A stretch of DNA of 64,000 bases from positions 124,001-188,000 of the forward strand of contig JAYMGJ010000139.1 in the NCBI GenBank assembly GCA_037178675.1, given 5' to 3'. Position 1 is the stretch's first letter, and each line of letters starts with the position of its first letter. Of the stretch, positions 30,806 through 44,082 are shown in pieces. This DNA is from Scleroderma bovista (Eukaryota; Basidiomycota; Agaricomycetes; Boletales; Sclerodermataceae). Under the pieces are notes generated by a model. It did not search any database. It was not told the DNA's origin and worked only from the letters and a program-made list of their open reading frames with translations. Position numbers and translations under genes: made by a program.

Positions 30806-31712
30806 GATATATGATGTATTTTGTGTAGAATGTCGTAGTGTGGGTAGTAATCGATGTTGTTGAGGTGATAATCCCAGTCGCGCGTTGTGAGAATGAGATA
30901 AAAACATATTAGATGACAATAAAAACATATCATAAGAACAACATAAAAGCACGACCAAAACATAACAATTAGCCCTTTTGGAGCATCCGCAGATGGTGTG
31001 GACATGGTCTGGGAGCCGTGGTGCGATGGAAAATGACAACATCGTGATGATGGGAGGATAGTTCACACGAGGCTCGTAAGGAGCTCAGCCACATGTTGGG
31101 GACCCTCCCAACCAACGGAGGAGGATCCGTCAAAATGCTCGCGAAGAAGGCCAATCCCTCTTTGGAATTTGCGGAAAGCCTCCAAGTCTAGTGGGATCTA
31201 CGAGATATATTCATTCGTGCAAAGAAACCATATCAAAAGACCGTGTGAATTCATTTAAACTGGTGCCAAGGGTGTCGAAGAGCAAAGGGTTCTGGGAGGA
31301 CCTTATATCGTGGGAACGACTAACAACAGAACTTTTTGCCTTCCTTGGATCCGTGGGATTCGGTTGCCTTACCTTGCTACCTATGAGCCTTCCAAGTACG
31401 CAATCCAATGTGCATGCGGAGAGCAAGGGTTCTGCCGACGCAGGCGGCATTTCGAGTTTTCGAGAGGAAATAATAATCTATCTACTTACTATAGTATCAG
31501 GACCTTTGCTTGCACAAAACAGGTGTTGACTAGGTAACGCGCACCATAGTCAGCCAATATTCCATTATCACGGTGTGAACGCCACCGTCCCTGTGGCTTT
31601 TCCACTCTCTCGCCATGACCTGGCATGGCACATGGCGTGCGTGGATTGCCATTGACACTGCAAACACTGCATACAAGAGATATCTCCCACTAGTACTACT
31701 CGATCCCCTCTC
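30806..31712. other. intergenic, no gene recognised
   Basis: No open frame with recognisable content. The right end of the KDZ unit may lie here, but no terminal repeat was identified. Confidence 0.45.
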
Positions 31713-33400
31713 ATGAGTCTCATCTTCAGCAAGCCAATGAGTACCCTGCCGCAGTCCCTGCAGTCTTATGCTCTTGTCCTACAAGGCCCCTTAATTGGGT
31801 CTTTCGTCAGCATGCTGTGAGTCCTGTACATCAGCTCAACTATTACTAGCAACCAAGGCTGAAATGAATCAGATTCTATGGAGTCCTTTGTGTGCAGGTT
31901 TTCATCTATTTTCAGACCTACCCAGACGACCACGTACTGTTGAAATATTTGGTATGACTTTTACAGTGACTTGAACACCTGCGATGAGTAAACTGAATGT
32001 TTTGTATCAGGTAGCGATTATTTGGTATGTATCCAGTTTCGTTTTGCATCTTGATCCACTGATTTCTCATGTGTCATTGTTCTCCAGGATTCTGGAGTCT
32101 ATTCAAGGCGGATTCCTGATATCGTCCAATAATCGTTATCTTATAAATGGATTTGGCAACCTTGTCTTGCTCACTCAAATCAGTTGGTGTGTGTATTTAA
32201 CCTTCCTTATCCACCAATCCTCAATTCATCAATCAGGGATGTTCTGGTATGTACTGTCACATCCGTTTGCTCACTGTCTGAAAATCTTGCAGGTTTCTTT
32301 TGAAATAAGTGTGAGTCTGAATAGCCCCGATCTTACTCAATATCCAACATCCTTTGTAGTTCATTGTCATATTCATTGTGAACTTGTAGGCCCACTTTCA
32401 TTCATCCATTGCATAGACTTCCTGACAGCTTGCTCTTCGTTTCAGGTTTTTCACTTGGCGAGTATGGATGTGTAAGTGGTCAGAATGTTCCCTCATTCGC
32501 GAAATTTTTAACCTCTGCTCCAGTTTGTAAGAAGGTCTGGGCTGTTTGCCTGCTAGTGAGTTCTTTTACCCGTTCCCAAGGTATAGTTGGACTGGACATG
32601 TCACAGCTATTTCTATCGATTGCTCGCTATGGTATGCACCATTGTCCACCCCTTTTTATTTAGGACTCAATACCTATGGCTACAGTGATATCTACAGTTT
32701 CAATAGCATTGGGGTAGGTGACTACTACTCCAAGGTCCTCAGACGTGACCTGCTATCCTGATACTTTTGCGCAGCTTTCATTATTCCAGCTGGGCATCAT
32801 TCCAGGATCATGTATATGTACATCATTTTTAATGTGTTCTGATTCTGACATGCTTACGAAACTTTCTTTAGCTACTCCTGACTGTCACGCCGGGTATTGC
32901 CGTTCTTGAAGACACATTAACGGCGCTGATTCTCGCGTACTATTTGCGTGAAAAACGTACACAAAGGTGATGATCTCTAGGTCTGAATGTGGCGTAGACC
33001 TCTCATGACCGTGTGGCAGGTCCACCCAATTGATTACTCGATTACTGACATATGTTGTTGGGACTGGCGCGCTTACAAGGTTTTTACGACTCTTCCAGTT
33101 ACGATTGCCACCGATCTGACATTCGGAACCCAGCATAGTCGCAGCAATGGGGCTCATTTCCGTAAGTTTGAATGCTGCTAGTGACTGATAGACTGAATTG
33201 GGACGTCTGGCGTAGATCTTAGCCTCCCCAAACACTCTGCTATTCGTTCCATTCTCATTGGTACTGGTGAGACGTAAGTTCGAAATGTGTTTTGACTCGT
33301 GCTACAAGGTTCACTTACGATATTGTAGTATACGCCAACTCGGCACTGCTGTCGTAAGCCTACCCCAAAATTTCTGCGGAAAGTGCTATCGTTGACATGC
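31713..33400 (+). CDS. DUF6534-type multi-pass membrane protein
   Basis: ATG at 31713 starts MSLIFSKPMSTLPQSLQ and continues through many small exons with short introns (for example donor gtgagt at 31818 to acceptor near 31870; gtatgac to tatcag before 32011; gtatgt to ctccag before 32089). The order of blocks fits the Agaricomycete DUF6534 family: GPLIGSFVSML, FYGVLCVQVFIYFQTYPDDH, a short V-I-I-W segment, LVLLTQISW, FFTWRVWM (near 32445), VISTVSIALG (near 32685), and PGIAVLEDTLTALILAYYLR followed by STQLITRLLTYV (near 32900-33052). About seven membrane segments are expected. Function is unknown. The 3' end is uncertain and later exons are not fully resolved, so the gene could be partly decayed. 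Confidence 0.62.
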
Positions 33401-34462
33401 ATTTGCACAGCCTCAATCTGCGACAGTATCAGAGGAAACCTCGTCAGGAAGAAGTACTCCCACTTAGCAATAGCAAAACTTCGTCCACAACATGTCGTTG
33501 AATAGCTTGTTATCCTAGTGTTTCTTTTCCGTTCACTATGTATTATCAGATATATCGTTTGGACGTGGCGTTCTTCCAGGTACCTGCGCATATACCTAGC
33601 CAAGGATTATTTTTATATACACAAGACATCCAGAATTCATGTATTTCCCTCACCATCACCTCTCAGAGGGGATGTTTGAGTTCCGACGTGCTATAATTTA
33701 TGCCATCATGGGGTAAGTACACCCGCGCAATTGTAAAAGCGACCCCATAATAGCCCAGGGCCTCTCCTTAATTGGACTGGGGACGATCGCAAGTTATAAC
33801 CATTGAGCGAATACACCATAGAACCCTATTAAGGCTCGGGATATAAGATAAACGCAGGGATTGGCATAGTCATTCTAAGGCCATTTACGGGGTGCAGAGG
33901 GATCTTCCTTGAACATTTTGATCGATAAGAAATGTGGCGTACCCAGATTGATAATCCTGGGAAGCACATATACCAGAAGAGGACTATAAGTAGGAAAGAA
34001 ACATGGGGAGTAAAGGAATAGAAGATATTCATGGGAGATACACTGCAAGCTGCTAACAACATGCACGTCATATGAAGTTTTTTAAAATATAAAGCTCACT
34101 TGCTGCCAACTACTATGGCGAAGCCCTGGCATGCCTAGGTGTTCAGCACCTCGGGACGCGTCGTATATATTGCCGGGGTGAGGTACAAAAGTAATCCCCT
34201 ACCAGACACATGTGCTCGTGGATAAGCACAAATGCGACAGAACTACCGTGCAGCGCAGGGCATTGCAGTGGAGCAAGGGCCTGGAATGGGAACGATATAA
34301 TAAACGACGGACCATAACGGCGACGGCGACGACAAAGACGTAGACGGATCTGATGGATCGCGCAGACTTGGAATGTCCCAAGCACTCAACAAAACCAACC
34401 TGGTGTCAACAATCATCAACTCTGCGGCCACAAGGGTAAAGACAGTGCATCTTCATGACAAG
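33401..34462. other. intergenic, no gene recognised
   Basis: Short frames only, none recognised. It may contain the 3' untranslated regions of the flanking genes. Confidence 0.5.
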
Positions 34463-37400
34463 TCAAACATTGGCGCCCCATAGCCGAGACGCCATCGACC
34501 GGCTGGGATAATGTCCAGGTCTAAGATATTGCTGTCGTGCAGAGGTACTTTCACTTGAAAACGTGTCGAACTGACTCGCAGACGCGCCGGATCCTGGCAT
34601 TGTCGTTAATGAAGGTCCGCTTGCAAAAGCGATTGCAGGGTCAGCTCGTCCGGGGGCACGTCCGATAGTGGTCGGATAAGGTGAAAGACCAGAGTGTCCC
34701 GGTACTCCCAAAGGACCTCCTGGGTTGATTGATGATGAAATCCCCCCCGGGTTCACTGTGCCAGCAGCAGTACCACCGGTGGATACCCCGGGCAGGCCAG
34801 ACGCACCATGTGACGGGATCGCAGCTGACTGGTGCATGACCTGCGGTGAACTAGACACGCTCAGCGTCAAGGACCGCTGATGACTTGGACCAGGACCTCG
34901 GAGTGTCTGGAATGGTTGTGGAAACGCTGGAGAGTGCGAAATGGGGCGCATAAAGGGGTCATCATAAAGAGCAGGTTGGTACACAGGGGGTGACGAGATT
35001 GGTTCAGCTGGACCATCCTTCATCCCAAGAGGGCGCTGAGGAGTCCGGTCGTTAGCACTACCGTTCCGAAGCGTCCCAAGTGAAGGTGGCCACGCAGGTG
35101 ACAGACCTGCAGCTGATGACGACATAAGCAGAGAATGGGAACTATGTGTCTGGTTTTGCCCAATGACACCGACGCTGTTCTCGGTACCCAGAGTCATCAC
35201 ATTCACGGCTGGTTGCGACGGTGTATGGCAGTGGTGCTGGGCAGGACCTTGATCCAACGAAGTGGACCAAATCGAAACCGGCACATTTTGCGAGCCCCCA
35301 AACAGTAGAGGCGGCGGCGGCGATGGAATTACACCGGAAGATAGTCGGGGAGATACCACCCCAAACCCAAACCCAGACCCACCTCCACTCCTTAACCCGT
35401 GCTTGGATGTACCAATTCCCATAACATTGTTCAGTAGGTCCTGTGCCGTCGTCCCAGCTGAAGCAGGCAGTGATGTGGGTTGCGATAACGAGGTCGTCCT
35501 ATTGGGTGGTGAGAGCATGAGCCGTGACATGAGATTTGGGCTCTCCATCGACTTAGGGGGAGAGGACATTGTGGGTGCAACCGTTTGCGCGCCCATGTTC
35601 GCTGCGATAGTTGTAGTGGGCAACGCCACTTTTGGCGGAGAACCTATAGGCCTATTCAAGTCCAGAGTGACGTCAGTACACCGCGTGATATATGGACAAA
35701 AGAGAAATCAATGACCTTGGATTCCATACAATCTCATCTTCGTCTTCATCATCCTCCATCTCTTCATTCTCAGACAAGTCGTGATTATCTAGCACTTGTC
35801 GGAATGCATCCCCAACGGGATCATCATCCGTACGACCTGTATCAGTCATCTCATCGTCATCCAGTTCTTGGTCACTTGTCACCATGGGATGAGGATGACT
35901 GTGTTGATGATGTTCCTGGTGATGGCGATGCATCCACTCCCGTCCGCGTTCCTCTGGAAGATTGGGCGGAAGATTTGAATTCGTCGCTGACATGGCAGTG
36001 GGCTGCCCATTCTCCGCCTTCGCCATACCTTTCGCACCGTCAAACTTAAAAGTAGAACCCTTCACATAGACAGGGAAACCCTACAGACAAAAACAATGTG
36101 TGCCATCAGTAGGTGATCATTTGCAAATCACAGGCGAATCAGAGATCGCCAAGCTTGGAGAATGGTGATCCTTACCTCAATCTCGGCCAACCCTTTCGCA
36201 TCCATTAGTAGATCCCATATTCGCATGAGCTGCTCCTCGTTAGGGTGGACTTTTTCGGCTATCGCCACAGCTGCGTGGATGTCTCCGTCGCCATTCTGTC
36301 TCATTGAATTGTTTCGGTCTCCCAAGTTTTCCCCGGTTGAACTTGCTGTGGTGGGTTGCTCTCCGTCCGCCACGTCACCTCCGAGCATCCTACCTCTCAG
36401 CGGTAGAAATCCCCTCAGATCTACGTCTTCATCCAGTGGAGCCTCGAGCCTTGGAAGCCTATCAAGCGGAAACACCACTCCCAGCGCAGTATAGAACTCG
36501 GCAAAGCGGTTATAAAAAAGGGACAAGCCACCGCGCAACGCGCTTCCCTCTTCACCATGTTCGGATGACGTCGAAGCCACCTTGATGATATACCCAACAT
36601 TTCCAACCAACCATTTGCTCGCTACCCTCAAGGCAGGCAACATCCTTCTGAATGCCGCTGTGATCTTCGGCGCCAAGTCATTGTCGGACGCATCTGGGGG
36701 GGGAGGCGTTGCGAGTTGCGCAGTGCCTACCTCGAGGAGGATGCGATGGATCGTTAGCAGGTGGGTGAGGATACGAAATTCAACTGTGAGTGGTGTATCT
36801 GAGTTGCTATTGTTGGGGCCGTTGGTCGTATCTTGTTCTACCTTGGTTCGACCTGCAGATTCGGAACGCGAATGTGGACGCCCAGCACGCTCACGTGACT
36901 TGTGGAGATGAGAAGACGCCCTTGGGTTATCCCGGATCATCCGGTGTTTCCATACCGCACTGTGAGTGAGTACGACCACGCGAGTGACCATGTCGATCGG
37001 AAGTACGCGATCTGAGATGAAAGCCCTAAAGGATTGTGCAATGTCTGAGGAAATGACTTCGGGGCTGACATTGAGCCTGTATAGCAAAGGATAAGAACAT
37101 GTTGTTGTGATCAGGTGCACATGGCTTACCTCTCAGCTTCGACCCGTAACAACGCATGCAAAAGCACGATATTGTCTTTCATCCTATCCACCTTCACCTT
37201 TGCTGGCACCTCCTCCCCTTCCTCCTCCCCTCTCGCACCTTCCCTCGCCCACCTCGCAGCCCCCTCACCTATAGCCCTGCCAAACACTTTCCTTAGGTTC
37301 TCCACCGCAGCCTCATAAGGACCCTTCACACAAAGCGCCCTCAGGTACCAATACAATGCGTCGAACACATCACCACCGTAGAATGATAAAATGGCAAGCT

Positions 37401-38547
37401 GATGCGCCGCATTCCCGTCGCTTGGAACCAGTGCGCGGGCATGTTCGTAGAAAGATATCGAGCGATGGTACGTACGGGCCCTTGCGACTTGCTCTAATCC
37501 AGGACGCCGATGACGCCCACGACGAGCGGGCATCACGCCAGGACCGTCTTCTTGACCTGCTCTTGGGCGGCCCCCAGATTCATTATACAGCTCTCGGTAC
37601 CGTGCAATATCGCCGAGACACACGAACGCCTTGGCGAGAATAGCCAGCCTAGCCGCATGCTGTTCTCCCTTGCCGAGACCTGGAGGTAAAGGCGGTGCAA
37701 CGACATCTTCCGGTGGGAAGCCGAAATGATCGCGCTGGGGTCGTGAAGTATTGTTTGGGCTCCCATCATTCGTATGGACCGCCGTGTTGGGCGTGGTAGG
37801 GTCGGCAGACCCACCGTCACCTACATCTCCAAGTTCCGGTATCCTGACGGACATCGTAGTGGGGACCACCCCAAGCGCGAGAAGAGCGGGCTGAGCTTCG
37901 GAAATCCCAAACTGGCGATAGTAGCGTGCGACGAAAGCGATCCAAAACTTTTCCTCCTCGGCTAGGAACTGGCGGAAACGCTGCATGAGCTTGCGATACT
38001 CGACGGGCCCGTGTTGGCGCTGATCATGCTGTTGCTGTTGTTGGTTTTGTTGTTGGTTAGAGTGAGGGTTTTGACGAGAAGAACGAGTACGTTGTTGCTG
38101 TTGTTGCTGCAGGGCACGATCCAAAGTGGCAATGTCTTGTTTGTAACGAGAGATGAATGGATAGGAGGTCTGCATCCATAGATGTGTCTCTGCATCCTTC
38201 GATTCTTTCGCATATGGCTCAAGGAGGAGGAGGCGGAGGTAGAGGCGACGCAGGCTTGATCAAAAATACATTGTCAAAGAATGTGAAGTGTGGTTTTTGC
38301 GTCAGCGACACGAAATAGGGATGCTAGATGGACTCACTTCTTCCGATTGAACTCGACCTCCTTGTCCCAAGGGTTTCGTGTCTTGAGGAGTTCTTTCAGA
38401 CCCTGGTGTATCCCTTTGGCCTCTCTACATGACATTCGATGTGATTCGACATGCAAGTAAGACCAGCGTAAATAGTTGAGAGTGGGTCAGTCATCCACAA
38501 ATAAAGAAACCCCACCTGGCGATTTCTTCAGGTGTTTCGCTGGACAT
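34463..38547 (-). CDS. EST1/SMG7-like protein (nonsense-mediated decay/telomerase family)
   Basis: Minus-strand model of six exons: 38547-38516, 38424-38338, 38254-37130, 37076-36176, 36080-35716, 35651-34463; 3699 nt, 1232 aa. The N-terminus MSSETPEEIA..GIHQGLKELL and NLRRLYLRLLLLEPYAKESK leads to the 14-3-3-like EST1 domain (RFRQFLAEEEKFW, ARTYHRSISFYEHARALVP, GNAAHQLAILSFYGGD, DALYWYLRAL), then the EST1 DNA/RNA-binding helical region (.. EFRILTHLLTIHRILLEVG ..). A His/Asp/Glu-rich linker and a long Ser/Pro/Gly-rich tail follow. A CAG/Gln-rich tract lies at about 38030-38110. Family members bind phosphorylated UPF1 in mRNA decay or act with telomerase; which role applies is not decidable here. 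The start is fixed by the short first exon. Confidence 0.85.
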
Positions 38548-40734
38548 GATTTGTGGTGAAGATCGACGTAGGTTGTTTGCGAGAACGACACTCGAATATG
38601 GTCTGCTTGCGATACACAGCTATATGACCATCGTCTATCGACCGCTAGAGCTTGGCCTGTGCTGTGGTTGGAGGCTCTCGTGGTAGTTGCTGCGCGATCA
38701 GTGCATATGCTTCCGTAGAGAGGGGAAAGGGCGGCCCCCGTGGGAAAAACACACCCATGTCCTCGACGTTGAGCTCGACACCAAAGTATAACTGTTCCCT
38801 TGACTGCTAATCGAGACGGACCAGTAGTTCAGCCTGTATTACTTCCATGGCGTAATACCCGACCCTCGACTCTTACGACGACGCACAGACCATGTACACC
38901 ATAATATGGAATCCATCCACCGTCCACCAGATGTAGGCATGGTGCACGATGATCGAACCCAGTTTCTAGAATACACTGACCACGGTGATTACTTCCAGCT
39001 CATGGGGCCGTCCTCAGGGTCCTTTCCTTCCGCGCATTCAATCCAGGCTGACGGTGAACTACTGATCAACTGATTATCAGCTCGCCGCTGACTCCAAAGT
39101 TCCGATAAACTATCCATTATCGTCGCCCCAAAACCTCTCTGGAGCTGGTCCACACTGAAAGTGTTGAGCACAGCATCGATGCTCTATATACCGTCTCTTG
39201 TGACGAGGCCCCGTACCTGGACACGTCGAGCGACTTTGCCTATCGAGTCACCAAGTCCCTATCAATGTGTATCGGTGTTTCTAGATTCATAATAGAGTCA
39301 TCGAGTGCAGCCATCCTGTCATTTCGGAGCATGCACACCTACCAATTCCTGTTAGCGTCTTACTACTTACAGATATATGCTGGGCAAGGACCAAGATGTC
39401 ATGAGACAAAAACGACCCATGACAGAACTGGTGGACGCCCAGTAATGCCACCGTTTAACCGCACTGCGTAAGCTATTGTCCACCTACCAGGCTTGACTGT
39501 CATCCAGAAAAAGGTGCGCATGTCCACTTTGAGCAGTATGATGGGCATTTGGATCCATCGGCCGTCTCCGACCTATGCGTGGACGCTGTCATTCGGTCAA
39601 TCGGTCATTCATTCGGTTCCCTCTCAACGGCATTTTCCTTTCTTTCGCATCTGATGGAAGTTGCTCAATCTATCTATACCTGGGGAAACTAAACACCGTA
39701 ACTTGCAGTCACCTTGTTTGCCATTGCCACACGATGAGTATTCGCCATTCTTGGGCTGCGCAACTGTTTTCCATCCGATCGAAGAAGTCGGAATGTGATC
39801 CAGGCAATGCAATATATGCTCAACGAGCTTTTCTTCGCTAGGTGAGTATTAGGTCGATCATGGAGTTGGAGCGCTCGGACCGAAGGATGTAAATAATGAT
39901 TACGACGGGACGAGCAAATCGTAAATCCACAATAGCATCCTCGGTCCCTGATCATTTCCACAATGAATCGAACTCCAGCAGGTTCCCTAGTGGTGTGAGC
40001 CTGAGGCAACCCCAGGTTCGCAGGTTGAATAGGCGCCCGTCTATGGTTATCTCGGTGTAATGTATCTCCTTGGTTGACCACCCGAATTGGGTGTGTATAC
40101 ACCATTGAGGCGCGGATCATGAAATCTCTATTGGCCCGCGTCACCATCGAAGAAGCCCATATGTCTAAGTCACTACATAGTGATGTCAATTATTGAAAGG
40201 TCCACATTGTCACTCCATTGGGAAGGTATTAGGGGGAGGTGGGCGAGACCCCGTCTGATCGATCGGTGACATCTATTATGTAGCACGTCGCGTAGCCAAC
40301 TCGGCAGGTTCAAAACTGCAAAGTGGTAGTCAGTCTTGTGATCCAAGTGTCGGACGATTCAGCAAAGTGCCTGGTGGCAACTCAGGTCACGGTGCCAGCT
40401 ACTATGCCCTGGAATTTTTAAAAACAGGTCGCAGCAGGCCGGAGGCATATCTTCAATTTACACGTTTCGGGATAGATTATGGCCTGGATTTGGACGGACG
40501 TCATAGTGCTTCGGTACTAATGTGCGTATGGGATCCGTTGCTGAGAGAGCGACAGCACATTCCGGCGGAATGCTCTACCCATGTATCCTAAATCACTATC
40601 GCCTCTATCGGCGAATAAACACACACGTCCCTTGTCTGAGGTCATCGCATGGCCCTCACCACATATAAGTTCCCCCATTCTTTCTCCTTCGCCTCCCCAG
40701 TCTTCCTTCCCATTTGGCCCGGAGCTGACCCATC
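38548..40734. other. intergenic, no gene recognised
   Basis: About 2.2 kb without a recognised gene, repeat or RNA. An AT-rich TATA-like atataag lies near 40660, upstream of the next gene. Confidence 0.5.
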
Positions 40735-41223
40735 ATGCCGCCATACTACGAACTCGCCGTAGCCCGCTTCGTTCCAACATCCCCCTCGTCCTTTTCCGCC
40801 AGCGAAGGTTCCCGATGGGCAATAGCCGTCACCTTCTCCTCTTCCTCATCGGGGTGTCTCCTCTATCAAATCACAGGCACACAGGATGATTACGCGCTCG
40901 CGGCTCCAGCATCCGTCACCCTCTCCTCACAACCCAACTCGCCATCCTCCAAGTCCCCCACATCCTCATCCCCCACCCACCAAAACCAACCAGCGGGTTA
41001 CCGCTATGCCAGTAAAGTCGCAATAGGCTACGCAGATGCAGAGTTACTCCACACCCTGCACTCCACGCTCGCGGCCGTTCCGATCAAGCACGGTGACACT
41101 AAATGGGGAACACACGAGTGGGTGATGCAGGTTGCCGATGCGCTGCGGAAGGTGGAAGGCTTTCTGGTCGAGAAGCACGTTTCCACTCAGTGGATCAAGG
41201 ACAAGTTCGGAGAGAAGTACTAG
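40735..41223 (+). CDS. conserved basidiomycete hypothetical protein, single exon
   Basis: ATG at 40735, 162 codons, stop 41221-41223. It starts MPPYYELAVARFVP and continues with RWAIAVTF and GCLLYQITGT, a Ser/Pro-rich loop, then a conserved-looking C-terminal half (YGYADAELL-like block, KHGDTKWGTHEWVMQVADAL, STQWIKDKF). The pattern reminds me of the small DUF6914-type fungal family, a tentative label. It has no signal peptide, membrane segment or catalytic motif. Function unknown. Confidence 0.6.
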   Translation: MPPYYELAVARFVPTSPSSFSASEGSRWAIAVTFSSSSSGCLLYQITGTQDDYALAAPASVTLSSQPNSPSSKSPTSSSPTHQNQPAGYRYASKVAIGYADAELLHTLHSTLAAVPIKHGDTKWGTHEWVMQVADALRKVEGFLVEKHVSTQWIKDKFGEKY

Positions 41224-42792
41224 TAGGCGTCGGGGGGAAAGCAGTCGCCGGAGAAGGCGCGGGTCCGACGCCTGCGCGTACACCTGACCCTCGTCGTCCG
41301 GATCTTGACACAGACGCCATCTCCGAAGAACAGAGGAGGGGGGATACTATCCTATCGGGGATGTCATTACGTCCCGACGTCACGGGATCTGGACCGGGCT
41401 TTTCACTGTATTTCTTTAGTACATGGATATATACTTAGATCTGGTCCACGACTCGCACCCATTCCTCGAAAGCTGGTACTAATTTCCACATCCCCTGGAT
41501 CTATTATAGAGGTTTTCCCACGGCACCTTGCTCCTGGACTGTCATGACGATAAAATATGTATCGGAAGAGAATGGATACCGAGGCAATGGTGCATTCAAC
41601 ATTTATCGAACCTTGGAACATGAGGTCCTCGCCTCTATCATTAGCCAGCGGCCCCACCCGGGTCCGATGTTTAATTGCTTACCCATCTCGCTAAACTTGT
41701 CACCGAAAAAGTTGTTTGTATACATAGTGTGGGTGTCCTTGAAGACCACCGCGAGGCATCCATCCGAGGTGCGGCTCTCCGTGTGAGTTTCCCCACTGCA
41801 AAGATGACGGTGGCAACTGTGAATTATGGCGCCCGACGTTTCGGTCGTCAAGGCTTTCATCGGACATCAGTTGTTTCCCTATGTGTGTCGAAAGCTTGAA
41901 AGTCTATGGCCGCTAGGCACGTATCCATTCGCCTGGAACCATGGATCCCCTTTGCCAGGCAAGTTCAAGTGAGCATCGGAACTGGGCGGTCAGGCTGAGT
42001 GACGCATACTAACCACAAGTAAAATTTATACATTGTCATTATGTTTCCCCGCGGCCATCTCAAGCACTTAGTGCTACTTGGAAACGACTGCGAACAAACG
42101 TGACCGGTGACCCTTGAAAGCTTGACAGTCAGTGCTGCTAACGTGTTGTCTGGTGATCAGTCCAATAGCCTAGCAACAGTTGTATGTATGTGCTGCTCCC
42201 CTACCTTGTGTATCCAGTGATGAGCATGTTTGCGCTGTTGAACTTTGTCGCTGTGCCTACGCGCGCCTATCAAGATCTTACATCGTGTTGATCTTGCCAC
42301 CAAACATAATATGGCACCATAGCATCAGGCTGACAAGAACACCCAGTGGCACACGGATGACGATGACGACAATGGTGCCAGAGAAATGGATGTCGAGGAT
42401 GACCCATGCACCCAGCGCCGCAATTGATGACAATTCTGGATCAGCTGACCAACATGACGACAAATCACTCACTGTCTGGCACAGTGGTGTCTGTCCAGTC
42501 TGGTTCTGACTGATTCTTTGGACCCAGAACATCCAGTCCCTCCTGGATCTTCTATGATAAATTATGGAATGTGGCACAATTTCATATTTCTGATAGCAAT
42601 CAAGCAAGGGTTCTGCCAGCACAGTCAGCTTTTCGAGTCATGAATGCAGCAAGTACTGCTGGCCTGTGCGGCGCCAATGAACACGAGATTGGCAACACAT
42701 CAAATGACATGACAAAGTGTGACTTCATCTAAACTGTTTGAGATAAACATGCGGTGATTGACAACCTGGCGCTTAGAGTAACGCTCAGATTA
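41224..42792. other. intergenic, no gene recognised
   Basis: About 1.6 kb between convergently arranged genes. Short overlapping frames on both strands, none recognised. Confidence 0.5.
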
Positions 42793-43902
42793 TTACGCGG
42801 CTTCCCAGGGTTTTTTCCTAACTGGTGCATTTGACTGACTGGGGTCGCATTCCTGCCCCGGATGTAAGTTATGGGGTGCATAATGATGCAATATGCACAT
42901 GTAGGAGCCCCGGGTATCACATATCGCCATAAGATCATTCGTTCGATCCACGTTGCCATCATCATATCGACCCATCGACGTTAGTTTCAAAAGCAACCGC
43001 GATACGTTGTGTAGATTTCATTATAGTGCACCAATCAATCCCCCGATAAGTATACACTCAGCCCAAACTACAGACTAATCACGTACATTTACTTGGTCTG
43101 GAATGTGCTTGTTGTGGGGAATGTTCTCTGTGTTTCCGGATTCGATGAGAGCTTTAAGTTCGACAAAGGTGAGAGTGCCTTGTCTTGTTTGTGGTGAAAT
43201 TCCCGGGGACTCAATTGGCGATCCCAATGCGCAGGAAGGGGAACTTGGCGATAGGTTGTCTCCACGTGTGGGGGGCGTGGAGGGTCCAGGCATAGAGTTG
43301 GGGGGGAGAGAAATTTCGGTAGTAAGCGATCTGACGTCTTCTAGCGAGACGTTGGATTCTGTTTGTCTGCCAGATGAGGAGATTAGTAGTACATCGTAAC
43401 GTCATTGAAGTAATGGCATCAGTATTAATTTATTGGTTTAACCGAAGTGTCGCAAACATGGAAGAAATCAAGCTCAAGGAGGTAAAATGAAATGAACTTC
43501 GGCTTTGTGCATGAAAAGGGGAAATACGGATACAAGTAAGAAATGACATTGACGCAAGGGAGTGCGATGTCATAGGAAGCTGATAAGTTACACACCGATT
43601 GAAGTAAAACAACTGAGTTCTGAGCTGAAGATCTGATCTTTCCTGTTCCGAAATTGAATGTGCAGAGGCATGTTCAAGGATTCCGATTAGGCCTTGCTGT
43701 AATATAGCCGTTTCCATCGTCATTTATTGTCATCGTTTCCCATCCGGGTTGGTGCGGTCATTCGAACAACAGTATCAAGAAGAGTGCTCTGTCATTAGAG
43801 CTGATCCAATACAGCAATCACACGGACCTGGAAGACCTCGTCCGAGGAGAAAGGATACTCGAAGAATTTGCGAAGTGCTTCATCCTTTTCTGTATTCGAC
43901 AT
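42793..43902 (-). CDS. PEX39: PEX39-like peroxisomal import factor (KPWE motif)
   Basis: Minus-strand model of four exons: 43902-43828, 43696-43596, 43366-43087, 42852-42793; 516 nt, 171 aa. The N-terminal half resembles the DUF5572 family (EYPFSSDEVFQ, QQGLIGILEHA, LFYFNR). The C-terminal half has TFVELKALIESGNTENIPHN and ends in APVRKKPWEAA, the hallmark KPWE motif of the small fungal/animal PEX39 proteins, which aid PEX7-dependent import of PTS2 proteins. The motif is split from the helix-loop part by a 234-nt intron, and another intron is 229 nt, both long for this genome. It is head-to-head with the ArfGAP gene, 180 bp apart. Identification is by motif and architecture. Confidence 0.72.
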
Positions 43903-44082
43903 TTCGGTAGTGCCTGCGGTGTTTGGGTAAGGGAGAAAGGTTGCAGTATTCCAGACACGGTAGGGCCCATAGCTAACTGGTTGAACCGTGACGTCACACC
44001 CATTCCCAGGGTGTACCCAATTTGGGACAAAAAGGACCACCGGGTGACTTCCTCCTTGTCAAAGGGCATTCACCTCGTAGAG
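43903..44082. promoter_or_regulatory. 180-bp bidirectional promoter with a CRE palindrome
   Basis: The space between the two divergent start codons contains a perfect TGACGTCA at 43989-43996, near the middle. This octamer is the binding site of ATF/CREB-type bZIP factors. No clear TATA box. Confidence 0.55.

Noticed and set aside
30262..31005. 247-codon minus-strand frame with 34-residue repeats
   Set aside because: It is explained by the 102-bp tandem units (34 codons); it breaks in the 103-bp units and has no conserved features.
39955..40040. tRNA-like B-box pattern (gagttcgattc on the minus strand) near 39970
   Set aside because: A paired T-arm, acceptor stem and A-box at the right spacing could not be found.
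42180..42622. Overlapping ~110-codon frames on both strands
   Set aside because: Neither has family resemblance, splice context or codon pattern resembling neighbours.
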